Source of the DNA: Prorocentrum cordatum
Lineage: Eukaryota; Sar; Dinophyceae; Prorocentrales; Prorocentraceae
Assembly (NCBI GenBank): GCA_963575745.1
Contig: CAUYUJ010015835.1
Location: 142,501 to 206,500 of the forward strand
DNA: 64,000 bases
Reading direction: 5' to 3'
Part shown: one piece after another, positions 1-9,409 of the stretch
How the letters are laid out: the number at the start of each line of letters is the position of its first letter
Position numbering within the stretch: the stretch's first letter is position 1
Made by a program: the position numbers and the translations under genes
Notes under the pieces: model-generated
Database searches by the model: none
What the model was told of the DNA's origin: nothing
What the model saw: only the letters and a program-made list of their open reading frames with translations

Positions 1-1000
1 AGAGTGAAAAGTCGGGGAGTCGAGGGAAGGAACACCATGACCAAAATGTCGCGGGATTTTGTCGACGCTGCTCTTGATGATGATCCGTGCTGGCCGTCGC
101 CAATTCTTGAGGATGATCCACGAATTCACGAGGACCAAGATGGACGATGGACAAGATCGACACCGACGCTTCCGCGTTCAGTCTTGGTCATGGTCACCGT
201 TGTGGTTCTCTCCAGGGAAGCATGCAACAGCAGCAGCGGTCGTCGTGGACAGCAGCGGCAGAGAATGTTGGGTCGTCCCTCGAACAAGCTTCTGTGAAGC
301 TCGTTTGGAAGCGAGTCTCGTGCCGCCGAGCATCGGACGCACGCTGCACTGTTTCACCGACGGCATTCGATTCTGTTCCATGCTTCTGGTCCTCGCTTCC
401 ACGCGCGGCCGCCCTCGTCCTTCCCTCGTCCCCCCTCCTCCTCCCCCCTCCCTCGTCCCCCCTCCTCCTCCACGCGCCCCCCCCCTCCTTCCCCCCGCGC
501 GGCCGCCCTCGTCCTTCTCCTCGTCTCTTCTCCCTCCTGCTGCACGCCGGACCCTTCGCACAGCGGCTGCCCCGAGCAGCCACGCGCTGGAGCGGACCGC
601 CCCCGCCTCGCCGCCGGCGACAGAAGTGCTCTGCTGGTCCTCCTGCGGGGACCTGCGCCCCCGGCGTGCCCGTCGCCCGCCGCCGGGCTGCCCCCCGGCG
701 AGGGCGGCCTTCTTTCGGGAGGGGAAAAAAGCATGCAGACACAATGAATCGTCGACTCCCCAGAAAATGCTGGAAAACATGGGCAGTGGAAAAAGATGGG
801 AAAGCTTGGGAACTCTTTTTATGTGTATGTACTTCTTTGTGTGTCCCTGGGCCCCTTCGTTCTAGGCGTGCGAGGAAGCGCAGGCAGAGGGTGGACGCCT
901 CGCGTGCCCGCAGCGGCCCCGCCGTGCACGAGTCTCGGGCGGGGGCTGCCGTGGGGGGGGGGGGGGCGGGCGGGGGAGCGCCGGCGGAGCCAGGAAGAAG
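1..1000. other. No gene seen; C-rich tract
   Basis: Nothing recognisable is coded here on either strand. A pyrimidine tract of repeated CCCTCGTCCC/CCTCCTCC blocks runs from about 405 to 500. The overlapping open frames on both strands are proline-, arginine- and serine-rich and look like by-products of GC-rich DNA. Confidence 0.6.
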
Positions 1001-1188
1001 CCCAGACCCCCTCGCGAGGCGAAGAAAGCACGACCCGAGGTTTTTCCCTGTCTGCGGCCTCCGCTGACCCTTGCCAGGCCTCGGGATCGTCAAAAAGCGA
1101 CTCGGGATGAAAAAACGGTCCCAGGGAAGGGGTCCAGACCCTTGGGTGTCGACGTTGGGAAAGAATTACGACGTCGGAGGTCTGGGGA
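1001..1188 (+). repeat. Dispersed repeat R3, copy a
   Basis: This block starts with CCCAGACCCCCTCGCG and aligns over about 190 bp with 27738-27930. The most similar stretch contains AAGGGGTCCAGA followed by GTCGACG and ACGACGTCGG. Both copies are on the plus strand. No coding role is evident, although on the minus strand both copies keep a similar short peptide (QRRxPxxWTPSxG), which may only reflect DNA similarity. Confidence 0.7.
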
Positions 1189-1292
1189 GGGAGCCAGGCG
1201 AAGCGGAAGCCGGGGTTACGCCTGCGCAGCCCCGCACAGTGGCCTACAAGGAGCCGCAGTCGCTCTGGGCATCCCAGATGGGGTCCGAGCAG

Positions 1293-1460
1293 ATGGGGTC
1301 GGAGGATCGCGTCGCCTCGCCGATGCATCGCCGATGCATCGCCGATGCATCTCTGATGCGGCTCGATGTGGAGCCCGATTTTCTCCACGCCGACGGCGCC
1401 GACACGTCGGCGACGTCGCCGATGCATCGGCGATGCGGCGAGATCCTCCGACCCCGTCTA
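1293..1460. repeat. Inverted repeat with GATGCATCG units
   Basis: The left arm (about 1293-1335) and right arm (about 1417-1460) are near-perfect reverse complements, each holding the GGGGTCGGAGGATC block plus copies of the self-complementary GATGCATC. The left arm also carries CGCCGATGCAT in tandem three times. Together they could fold into a hairpin with about 40 bp of stem. Similar GCCGAT/ATCGGC words recur near 12370-12455. Confidence 0.8.
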
Positions 1461-2339
1461 CTCCGACCCCGTACACGTGGCGCGGCCAGCCTGAGCGAGA
1501 GCTGGACACACGTGAGGCCCGAGGTCTCTCCAGCGCCCGGCCGCCGTGTGGCCAGGCACGGTGGCCCTCAGTCCAGCCACGTGTTCAGAGCTCCCGGGTG
1601 CTGTCGGAGGTCGAAGGGACTCCCACCCCGCCACGTCTTGCAGCGAGTTGCCCCCTGGGTTCTCGAGTGGGGACGTTGCGCCCGCAGTTTCTTGCGGGCC
1701 TACGCCCGCTGGGTGTGGTCCCGGGTCGATCTCACGAAAGGGCGTTTTGCCAAAGGGGTATATCCCCCCCCGACATCTTTGGGAACCCTTTTGGGAACCT
1801 TTCTCGAAAAAGAGAAGACCGATGTCAGCAGTAACTCTTCTGTGGGTCCGCGCTGATTTCTTGGATCGGCGGGCCCAGCGCCGGTCCTAGAAACCGCTCG
1901 GGCCTTCAAAGGTTTGTGTCTGTGTATTTGCGTTTCTTCGTCCACTCTTGGGGCTCTCGCAGGGCCTCTGAGGGAGCCTCTTGTGCTCTTCTGGGAGCTT
2001 TGGGCGGGGGAGGCATCCTGTAGGCCCGTGGCGAAAAGACGGTGGGGCTCCTGGTCAGCATCGCCCCACTCGGAGCTCGGGCCAAAACAGCTTTGAGGGG
2101 CCCTCGTGGACCTTTCTTGGGGTGCTCTTGTGGTCCTCGGGGGAGGGGAAGGATGTCAGTGAGAAGGAGGCGGAGGACTTGTGGGAGAGGGGATTCGGCT
2201 TCATGCACGGCCAGGCCTCGATGGGAGATCCGTTCCTTCCTCCTCCTCCCCCTCCTCCTCGATGGGAACCGGGAAGGGGGAACTGGGAGCTGGAAGCCGG
2301 GAATTGGGAACCCTTGGAACTGGGAAATCGGCGATTACG
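1461..2339. other. No gene seen
   Basis: No recognisable coding frame. Around 1840-1885 there is a partial copy of the repeat also found at 3262-3345 and 14815-14905, with the shared words TTCTTGGATCGGCG and GGGCCC. The rest is unremarkable GC-rich sequence with a few TCC runs near 2235. Confidence 0.5.
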
Positions 2340-2424
2340 ATGCCTTATTTCCTCCTCTTCCTCCTCTTCCTCCTCCTCCTCCTCCTCCTCCTCCTCCTCC
2401 TCCTCCTCCTCCTCCTCCTCCTTG
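2340..2424 (+). repeat. (TCC)n microsatellite
   Basis: A nearly pure TCC array on the plus strand of about 70 bp, preceded by TTCCTCCTC variants. It creates open frames of poly-Ser, poly-Pro and poly-Leu on one strand and poly-Glu, poly-Gly and poly-Arg on the other. None of these should be read as a gene. Confidence 0.95.
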
Positions 2425-2760
2425 ATGCGTTCCTCCCTCTCCTATCCTACTCCGTGTCAGATTACGTACCGCCTTCGGGCGGGGAGGGTCCATCGTTCGC
2501 GAGGCGTGCTGCCTTGGCCCGCGTTCTGTGCGTGCGGCGACTGGGGATGCGCGTGCGTGTAGCGCTGCAGAGGTGCACGCCGGTCGTTGAGAGTAGGTAT
2601 TCTGGGATTCCCAGATCCCAATCTGCTTCAAGCGCCTTCCTACTTCAAGAATCGATCTGCTTTTGCTGTGCCTGGTCATTCTCTGGGAGGGCTTGGGCCA
2701 AACCTGCATTATCCGCCCTCCTGCTTCATGCTTTTACCTACTTCTTTCTTCCGACCGATG

Positions 2761-2998
2761 TGTGAGGGTGGGGAGGGGGAGAATATGGAGCAGGAGGGCA
2801 GGGGAGGGGAGGGCGGGGAGGGAGGGTGGGAAGGGGAGGGGAGGACTGTAGTAAGAGCTAAGGTTGGGGAGGGGAGGGAGGGAAGGAGAGGGGAGGGGAG
2901 GAGAGGGGAGGGAGGGCGGGGAAGCAGGGGAGCAGTAAGAGGTAAGGGTGGGGAGAAGGAGGGCGGGGAGCAGGAGGAGCAGGAGCAGGAGCAGCGCC
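2761..2998 (+). repeat. Degenerate GGGGA-rich purine tract
   Basis: About 240 bp of almost pure purine on the plus strand, built from GGGGAGGG and AGGAGCAGG words. It is less regular than the GGA arrays elsewhere, which suggests an older or different repeat. Confidence 0.85.
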
Positions 2999-3261
2999 TC
3001 TGAGGGGTCTGCCCGGGCGTTCCTCTTGGCCTCATGGGCGTGTCTTTGCGCCTCTTCACAGTCTTGGCTTGGCATCGCTCGGACGTGTGCGTTTTTCCTC
3101 GACGAGGACCATCGAGGATCACATCTGGTCATCGTGCCAAAAGATACGCGCACCAAACCGACAAAAGGCACGGGGAACGGAGGTCCGAGCTGGCCTGCTG
3201 GGACCTGCTGCACTTCGAGGGCGGAACACCTGCATCAGCATAGACTTCTGGAGGCTTGCGC

Positions 3262-3345
3262 GGAGGTGGCGCGCGGAGCGCGCCAGGGGCGGCGCCGGAG
3301 GCGCCGCCAGGGGGGGGCCGAGTGCCGACCCAAGAAAGCCGGGCC
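3262..3345 (-). repeat. Dispersed GC-rich repeat R4 (inverted copy)
   Basis: Read on the minus strand this matches 14815-14905: a TTCTTGGxTCGGC block, then CCCCCCTGGCGGCGCCTCC, then GGCGCGCTCCGCGCGCC. A shorter relative lies at about 1840-1885 on the plus strand. The core is itself rich in short palindromes (GGCGCC, GCGCGC). Function unknown. Confidence 0.7.
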
Positions 3346-3824
3346 AACGTCCGACGGTTTTTGTTCGTGCCGCGTGTCCCCTTCCTCTGGTGTGGGAGGG
3401 CGTCATTCTCCTTGGGGGGCCCTGGAGGGTGTTCGGGGCTCCGCCGCGGGGCCTCGCCCAGGGTGCCACCGGGATGCCCAAGGAGTCCCCCACGGCCGCC
3501 AGAGCACCCCTCACGAGGCCCAGAGGGCCCCATGGGCTCCAAAATGGAGCGGAAAGCTGGGGGCTCCTTTGAGCCAGTGGCACCTAGGCCTCCAGGGACT
3601 CGAAAATATCTTGTCTGAGATGTTCCCACATGTTCGGCAACTAGAAGCGGGTTTCGGACATGGGAACCGTGACAAAACCACTCAGAACGAAAAGCTGGTC
3701 TCCGATACAGAGGGTCGGGATGTCCGGGGATCCGAGGCACGAGAAGTATCGACTCGTAAGAGGTCTGGGGAGAAGGAGACGGAGCGGAGGAAGGGAGGGA
3801 TGTCAGGCGGGTAGAATGAGGACG
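3346..3824. other. No gene seen; possible relic of 62-kb repeat
   Basis: No coding frame is convincing. At 3589-3620 the words CTCCAGGGACTCGAAAATAT resemble repeats at 61874-61902 and 62421-62449, so this may be an isolated relic of that family. Confidence 0.4.
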
Positions 3825-4135
3825 TCGAGGGGAGGAGGGGGAGGGAGCAGAGCAAAGAGGAGGGGAGGTAAGGAGGGGGTGAGATAAGGGAAGGCGGAAA
3901 GAGGGGATGGAGGGAGAGAGGGGGAGGAAGCAGGAGGGGCGGAGAGGAAGAGGAGAAGTAGGGAGGGGGAAGTACGGAGAAGGAGCCAGGAGGAGGATGA
4001 GGAGGAGGACGAGGAGGACGAGGAGGAGGAGGAGGAGGAGGAGGCGAGGAGGAGCGAGGAGGACGAGGAGGAGGAAATAGAGAGGAGGAGGAGGAGGAAA
4101 AAACAAAGGACCATGAAAAGGAGGAGGAGGAGGAT
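3825..4135 (+). repeat. (GGA)n-rich purine tract
   Basis: About 310 bp of plus-strand purines, mostly GGA and GGGA words, with the purest array near 4020-4065. It is followed by a mainly pyrimidine stretch (about 4170-4290), so the strand bias flips within 50 bp. Confidence 0.9.
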
Positions 4136-4774
4136 TTGGGTGGGCAAGCAAGCGGGAAGAGCGGGTTGGTGGAGAGGTCTCCCTTCCTTCCCCTCCCGTT
4201 CCCTTTCCCCCTCCCCCATCCTCCATCAATCCCCCCTCCACTCTCTTCTTTGCTCACCCCTTCTTCACTTCCCTCCATCCCAGATCTTGCTGGACGCGGT
4301 CCCGTTGCTCGTACTGCGCAGCAAGCTCCGAAAAGTGATCGCTATAGGCCAAGTTTCTTTTACTAATCCGCCTCACGGTATTCGGCCGCCTTCTCTTCCA
4401 CTCTCCCTCCACCTTCACCTCAGCAGCAGCAGCAGCATCATGATCGGAATCAGCATCGCCATCAGCAGCGGCAGCACCCTCCTCCTGCTCCTCCCTCCCT
4501 TCCCCTCCTTTCCCATGGTCCCCCTTGTTTATCCGTCCCCCTTCTTCTTCCCCCCTCCCCCCTCCCTCGCTCTCACCAGACACCCTGCTGGGCAATCACG
4601 CCGCTGCCGTTGGTGCCCTACACAGATGGATGAGGTTTCGCCGGTGGCTTGAAGAGCGTCTCTCTCGTGACCAAGGCTTCCCCCGTGCGGCCCCAGCCAT
4701 CCATCCTGGCGCGGCGTTGGCGTATCTCATGCCATATGCGTTCCCGCGCGGACATGATGGAGCACTCGTCCGCC
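4136..4774. other. No gene seen; pyrimidine-rich
   Basis: Pyrimidine-rich sequence with short CAGCAG/CATCAG runs at 4421-4475. Nothing coding is recognised. Confidence 0.5.
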
Positions 4775-4945
4775 GCCTCTTCCTCCTCCTCCTCCTCTTC
4801 CTCCTCCACCTCCTCCTCCTCCTCCTCCTCCTCCGCTGCTCCTCCTCCTCCTCCTCCTCCTCCTCCTCCTCCTCCTCCTCCTCCTCCTCCTCCTCCTCCT
4901 CCTCCTCCTCCTCCTCCTCCTCCTCCTCCTCCCCTTCCTCCTCTC
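4775..4945 (+). repeat. (TCC)n microsatellite
   Basis: A long TCC array; its purest part is about 4840-4935. It is among the longest uninterrupted arrays in the window. Confidence 0.97.
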
Positions 4946-5595
4946 CTTATTCCTGATGAAGATATACTCCCACTCTGCCACGGAGCCCGACGATAGCAAT
5001 TCCATCCAGTTGGCCCCATCCTACCCGCCAGCCAGCAATGCAAGTCAATGCTGTTTCGATCCAACATGGACATTACGTCGTCCATGGCAGGAACGGGACG
5101 GGGCGCACATCCCGCCCCGAAAGGCCGAAATGGGCTCCCGCTTGGTCGCGGCGCGTACACACGCATCTTCGTCGACGCGCGAGCGGGCGAAAGCGTCGCT
5201 CTTGCCTCGGCGCGGCGCAGATCTCGCCTGAAGGTGGCGCTTCCGCCTCGACGCGGCGCATATCTTGCACTCGCCCGAGTCCCGTGCGCATTTCTATCGG
5301 ACGTGGCGTTCCAGCGCAGGCGCGGCGCACGGCTCGTTCGCCGAAGCGCACGCAAACGGCAGCGGCAGGGGAGGGCGCGCGAGAGCGGGCGAACTGCCGA
5401 CCTCGCCCAAGCGCGCAGTTTCTGAGTGAAGGTGGCAGTACCGTATCAGCGCGCCGCATGCTCCATCTTCGCCGCGCCCATCGTGAGTTGTGCCGCTCCT
5501 GCCCCTGCGCGGCCAGCGTGGTTCTCTCTTCGCGAAGTCGTCGGAAGCCAAGTTTGCGAGGTGGGAGCAGGGGAAAACATAAGGATAATAGGGGG
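4946..5595. other. No gene; weak tandem repeat
   Basis: No coding frame is convincing. Between 5200 and 5275 two weakly tandem units of about 44 bp share CCTCGxCGCGGCGCA and CTTGC/CTCGC. The word CTGAAGGTGGC recurs as GTGAAGGTGGC near 5426. Confidence 0.45.
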
Positions 5596-5949
5596 GAGGA
5601 GGAGGAGGAGGAGGAGGAGGAGGAGGAGGAGGAGGAGGAGGAGGAGGAGAGGACGAGGAGGACGAGGAGGAGGAGGAGGAGGCGGAGGCGGAGGAGGAGG
5701 AGGAGGCGGGAGCGGATTCGAATCCCGATATGAGCTTGTGCCACAGCTGATTCTCATCTTGCGGGATGGAGGTTGCGCGTTGGCGGGGCCCTCTGCCTCG
5801 CTCGACCTGGCTACCTTGCTCTCCTCCTCCTCCTCCTCCTTCCCCCCCCCTCCTCCTCCTCCTCCTACTCCTCCTCCTCCTCCCCCCCTCCTCCTCCTCC
5901 TCCTCCTCCTCCTCCTCCTCCTTCTCCTCCTCTTCCTCCTCCTCCTCGC
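5596..5949. repeat. GGA array facing a TCC array
   Basis: A GGA array (about 5596-5708) is followed after about 110 bp of unique sequence by a TCC array (about 5821-5949). Because the arrays are complementary, the pair makes an imperfect giant inverted repeat with stems that could exceed 100 bp. Confidence 0.9.
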
Positions 5950-6153
5950 GCACGAGCCAGGAGGTGTTGGTGTGTACCGGATGGTGCTGCGCGTCACGAG
6001 AGTCGTTCTTGCAGGAATCGAGGCTCCATGTGGCGGGGGCGGGCCGAATAATGCACCGCGGTCTGCCAGCGGTGCAATCGCGCGTAGGCTTGACCTACCT
6101 GTCCGGGGAGTAATGGTCTTGGTACCTTTTGGTTCCCCCGATATCGGCTGTGT

Positions 6154-6395
6154 GCCTCCACCGAGGGAAGATGATCCCGATCTCGGCGATGATGGCAAGA
6201 TGCGGACTTCCCAGGTGGCCGAAAGAGCACCACCAGCCGAGGCCCCCCTTAAATCATATTATAAAATTGTATGGTATTTCATTTCGTTTCTTTTGTACCA
6301 CTAGTGATATACATGAAACAAGTTTGCATAACACTCAATTTAACAGTACGATTTTAGGGTGGCCTCACCCAGGGTCGTCTTCCCCCGGTGGAGGC
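6154..6395. repeat. Inverted repeat around an AT-rich island
   Basis: The left side holds GCCTCCACCGAGGGAAGATG (6154-6173) and GAGGCCCCCCTTAAATC (6239-6255). The right side holds their approximate reverse complements: GATTTTAGGGTGGCCTC (6350-6366) and CTTCCCCCGGTGGAGGC (6379-6395). Between them, 6256-6349 is about 95 bp of strikingly AT-rich DNA in an otherwise GC-rich window. It may be a MITE-like relic or a structured non-coding site; no open frame explains it. Confidence 0.75.
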
Positions 6396-6610
6396 AGGCC
6401 CCCTGCGTTGGTGTCGGTGCTCCCGTCTGCGCCTCCACGGGGGTCGCCTGGCCTCGCCCGGCCAGGGGCCGCGGCAGGCCTCTTCTCCGCCATCGGCATC
6501 TCCGCCGCCAACTTGCTCCTCGTGTGGGCCTCGGGCGGAAGGGGGCCGGTGCGCCCTCCCTCTGGGGAGGGCCTCGGGGCGCCGCCTCGCCTGGACGGAG
6601 GAACAGCATC

Positions 6611-6756
6611 AGGGGGGGAGGAGGAGAAGGAGGAGGAGGAGGAGGAGGAGGAGGGGGAGGGGGAGGGGGAGGGGGAGGAGGAAGAGGAGGAGGAGGAGGA
6701 GAAGAAGGAGGAGGAGGAGCAGGGGGAGGGGGAGAAGGAGGAGGAGGAGGACCAGT
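6611..6756 (+). repeat. (GGA)n microsatellite upstream of F82 copy 1
   Basis: A GGA array with GGGGGA variants. It ends with GGACCAGTAGACCC, which begins repeat F82. The same junction, array then GACCAxxGTAAACCC, occurs near 22080 and 53173. Confidence 0.95.
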
Positions 6757-7430
6757 AGACCCAAGACTTCTTAACGATGCTGAAACACACCCTCCCTCCA
6801 AGCTCCCACGTCATAAGCCCTACAAGTTTCATTTCCACTGAGTGCCCCGTTGGGAGAACCGTGTGCAAATCCTAAAACGTGCCGAAACACAATTCGGACT
6901 TCAACGCCGCGAGTCAACACGATTGTTGCCTCTTGACGGTCCTGAATCGTGCCCGAACGCAATTCTTGGGAATTCAGCACCGCGAATTAACTTATCGAGA
7001 ATCTCGTCAACTGTTGAAACGAATGTGCGTGGCGCTAAGGAGAGCCACCTGTTGAAAAGGAACCGCCATCAATCCGTGAAACTCTTGCAAGTTTGTGAAA
7101 CGAGTATGCGCGGCACTAAAGCGAGATCCACAGTTTGAAAACGAGCCGCCCTCAATTCGCGAAACTCTTGCAAATGTTCCAACGAATGCGCGCGGCGCTA
7201 AGGCGAGGGCCACATGTTGAAACAGACCCGCCTTCAACCCGTGACTCTTTTGCAAATGTTTAAGACGAATGTGCGTGGCGCTAAGTCGAGAGCCACATTT
7301 TGAAAAGCATCCACCCTCCATCTGTGAAATTGTCACCAGCTTCTGAGTTCCAGGCGCCTAAATGGTAAGGAAGTCTCAGGCGAAACGCCCGGCCCGCCCT
7401 TCTGACTGGCCCTGGGGTGCGACGGGGAGA
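6757..7430 (+). repeat. F82 repeat element, copy 1
   Basis: Head: ACCCTCCCTCCAAGCTCCC and TACAAGTTTCATTT, shared with copies 2 and 4. Middle: two units of about 72 bp with CxGAAxCGTGCCxxAACxCAATTC. Core: four tandem units whose anchor (GAATGTGCGTGGCGCTAAG and variants) starts at 7021, 7102, 7184 and 7267, so the period is 81-83 bp. Tail: TCAGGCGAAACGCCCGG (about 7369), also present in copy 3 (23313) and copy 4. A minus-strand frame stays open across the four units, but other copies shift frame, so coding is unlikely. I do not recognise the element. Confidence 0.85.
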
Positions 7431-7435
7431 AGCTC

Positions 7436-7521
7436 CCCAATCAGAGTTTGCCTCTGTAGGGGTCCTAGCGGATTCATTCCCCAAGCAGAACTTGCCTCTG
7501 TAGGGGTCTTAGCGGATTCAT
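7436..7521 (+). repeat. 43-bp direct repeat, two copies
   Basis: The block CCCCAAxCAGAxxTTGCC, followed by TCTGTAGGGGTCxTAGCGG and ATTCAT, is present twice in direct tandem. Confidence 0.85.
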
Positions 7522-7932
7522 ATGGTTAGGTGGGGCGGGGCGCCGATTTCGGCGGCACGCCCGGGTGCCCGGGTGCGCTTCGCCGCCGATTTGCGGTGCC
7601 CGGGTGCCAAGGTGCCCAGGGGCCTTATAGCCCTATAGCCCTGTAGCCCTATAGCCCTACAGCCCTATAGCCTTATAGCCCTATTGCCCTATAGCCCCAC
7701 AACCCCATAGCCCTATAGCCCCATAGCTTTATCGCCCTATAGCCCAATCGCCCTATAGCCCTATAGCCCTATAGCTCTTTAGCTCTATAGCCTTATAGCC
7801 CTTTAGCCCTATAGCCCTATATGCCTATAGCCCTATAGCCCTATAGCTCTATAGCCCTATGGTCCTAAAGCCGTATATCCCCATAGCCCAGTAATCCTAA
7901 AAAGATTATGATTGGGGGTTCTCTCCGGTATC
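7520..7932 (+). repeat. TATAGCCC element, copy 1
   Basis: Head: GGTTAGGTGGGGCG, then GCCGATTTCGGCGGCACGCC and several GGGTGCCC words. Core: 7624-7890, a degenerate octamer array of TATAGCCC/CTATAGCC. Tail: CCTAAAAAGATTATGATTGG, then CTCTCCGGTATCAT. The whole unit repeats directly behind it (copy 2), and an inverted copy lies at 15938-16095. It has no coding potential. Confidence 0.9.
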
Positions 7933-8384
7933 ATCTGGTTAGGTGAGGTGGGGCGCCGATTTCGGCGGCACGCCAGGGTGCTCGGGTGCCCGGGTGAGGA
8001 TCGCCGCCGATTTCCGCGGTGCTTGGGTGCCCGGGTGCCAAGGTGCCCGGGTGCTTGGGTGCCAGGGTGCTTTGTAGCCCTATAGCACTACAGCCCTATA
8101 GCCCTATTGTCCTATAGCCCTATAGCCCTACAGCCCAATAGCCCTATAGCCCAATAGCTTTATCGCCTTATAGCGATATCGCCCAATCGCCCTACAGTCC
8201 TATAGCCCTATAGCTTTCTAGCTCTACAGCCCTATAGCCTTATAGCCCTATAGCCCTATAGCTTTATATGCCTATAGCCCTATAGCCCCATAGCCCTATG
8301 GTCCTATGGTCTTATAGCCCTATAGCCCCATAGACCTATAGCCCTAAAAAGAATATGGATTGGGCTTTCTTCCGGTATCATCAT
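7933..8384 (+). repeat. TATAGCCC element, copy 2
   Basis: Same order of parts as copy 1: GGTTAGGTGAGGTGGGGCGC head, GGTGCCCGGGTG repeats, octamer core (about 8078-8345), and the tail CCTAAAAAGAATATGGATTG, then TTCCGGTATCAT. Unit length is close to copy 1, so the pair is a tandem duplication of roughly 0.42 kb. Confidence 0.9.
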
Positions 8385-8395
8385 TCATAAGGAAA

Positions 8396-8814
8396 AGGAA
8401 TGGAGGAGAAGGAGGAGGAGGAGGAGGCAGACAGGAAGGCAGACAGGCAGACAGGCAGGCAGGGGAGAAGAGGTGGAACGAGGAGGGGGGGAGGATGAGC
8501 ACGTGCACGAGCACGAAGAGAAGCAGGAGGAGCAGCAGCAGCAACAGCTGCAGCATGGCGGATGAGGAGGGGGTCGGGGCGGAGAAGGCAGGAGGGGCAG
8601 GAGGAGCTGCGTCGAAGGGCTTGTTCGATGAAGATCGATCGTATGCCTCTTCGATGCGCAGCCCTTGGAGCTTCTCAAGAGGCCTTCTCCCTCTAGCGTC
8701 AAGGGCTGGCAGATGTCCCTACCAGCCCGGCCACGAGCGTGCCGTCCTCCTCTTGTTGATCTGATTGCCCCTCTTCCTTCCTCCTCGTAATGTTCCTCCT
8801 CGTCCTCCTAATCC
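8396..8814. other. No gene; GGA and AGGCAGAC repeats
   Basis: A short GGA array (8402-8428) is followed by AGGCAGACAGG units (8429-8462) and GAGCACG/AGCAGCAG words. The remainder holds nothing recognisable. Confidence 0.6.
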
Positions 8815-9190
8815 ATGGCACTCCTCCTCGTTCTCCTCCTCCTCCTCCTCCTCCTCCTCCTCCTCCTCCTCCTCCTCCTCCTCCTCCTCTTCCTTCGCCC
8901 TCAGCCCTCAGCCCTCCTCTCTTCGTTTCCTCATCATCGTCATCATTAGCATCACCATCATCACTACCACCACCAGCGCAACCACCACAACAACTACCTT
9001 CATCAGCAGCAGCATCAACAATAGCAACAATAATACTCCCCCCTGGAATCCTCAAAGATCATCCTTCTCATCGTGGTCCTCATGCTTCCTACTCCTTCCT
9101 CATTCTCCTCCACCCCCACCCCCCTCCTCCTCATGTGCCTCCTCCGCATCCTCCCCCTCATGCTCGTCCTCCTCCCTCGTGATCATCCGC
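8815..9190 (+). repeat. (TCC)n array with CAT/CAC/ACA tail
   Basis: A TCC array at about 8822-8892, then CATCATCG, CACCATCA and CAACAACT triplet variants to about 9035, then irregular TCC-rich sequence to 9190. Confidence 0.9.
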
Positions 9191-9206
9191 TCTCCTCCCT
9201 CATCTG

Positions 9207-9342
9207 ACTGTCCAGCCGAAGCTAACATGTGACACGTTCGGGCCTGGTTGCCCAGCCTGAGGTAACAAGTGGCGCGCAGGTCTGATTGTCCAGTGGCAAC
9301 TAATAAGTGACACGCTCGATCCTGATTGCCCAGCGTTCGCTA
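9207..9342 (+). repeat. ~40-bp minisatellite, about 3.5 units
   Basis: Successive units begin TGACTGTCCAGC, TGGTTGCCCAGC, TGATTGTCCAGT and TGATTGCCCAGC, each followed by TAACAxGTGxCxCG or a close variant. The units are diverged, and the last is truncated. Confidence 0.75.
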
Positions 9343-9409
9343 TGTCACACGACATTCTCACTTCATTGCGGGCTTACTCTTTCTTCTTTACCATCAGAGG
9401 CAGCTTTCT

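Noticed and set aside
178-1093. Long overlapping frames at the window start
   Set aside because: They are open on several frames at once because of GC-rich sequence, and show no domain or codon-like pattern.
4725-5005. Open frames of poly-Ser, poly-Pro, poly-Leu, poly-Glu, poly-Arg or poly-Gly over TCC/GGA arrays (also at 2.4, 5.6-5.9, 33.2, 37.5, 40.0 kb and others)
   Set aside because: A pure triplet array has no stop in most frames, so long frames appear on both strands without any gene. None links to a recognisable domain on either side.
5705-5760. GGATTCGAATCCC as part of a tRNA T-arm (similar words near 26655 and 50628)
   Set aside because: No matching acceptor, D and anticodon stems could be placed around any of them.
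7624-8345. TATAGCCC arrays as a CRISPR array or telomere repeat
   Set aside because: There are no spacers of even length, the unit is 8 bp and degenerate, and it does not match the TTTAGGG-type telomere repeat.
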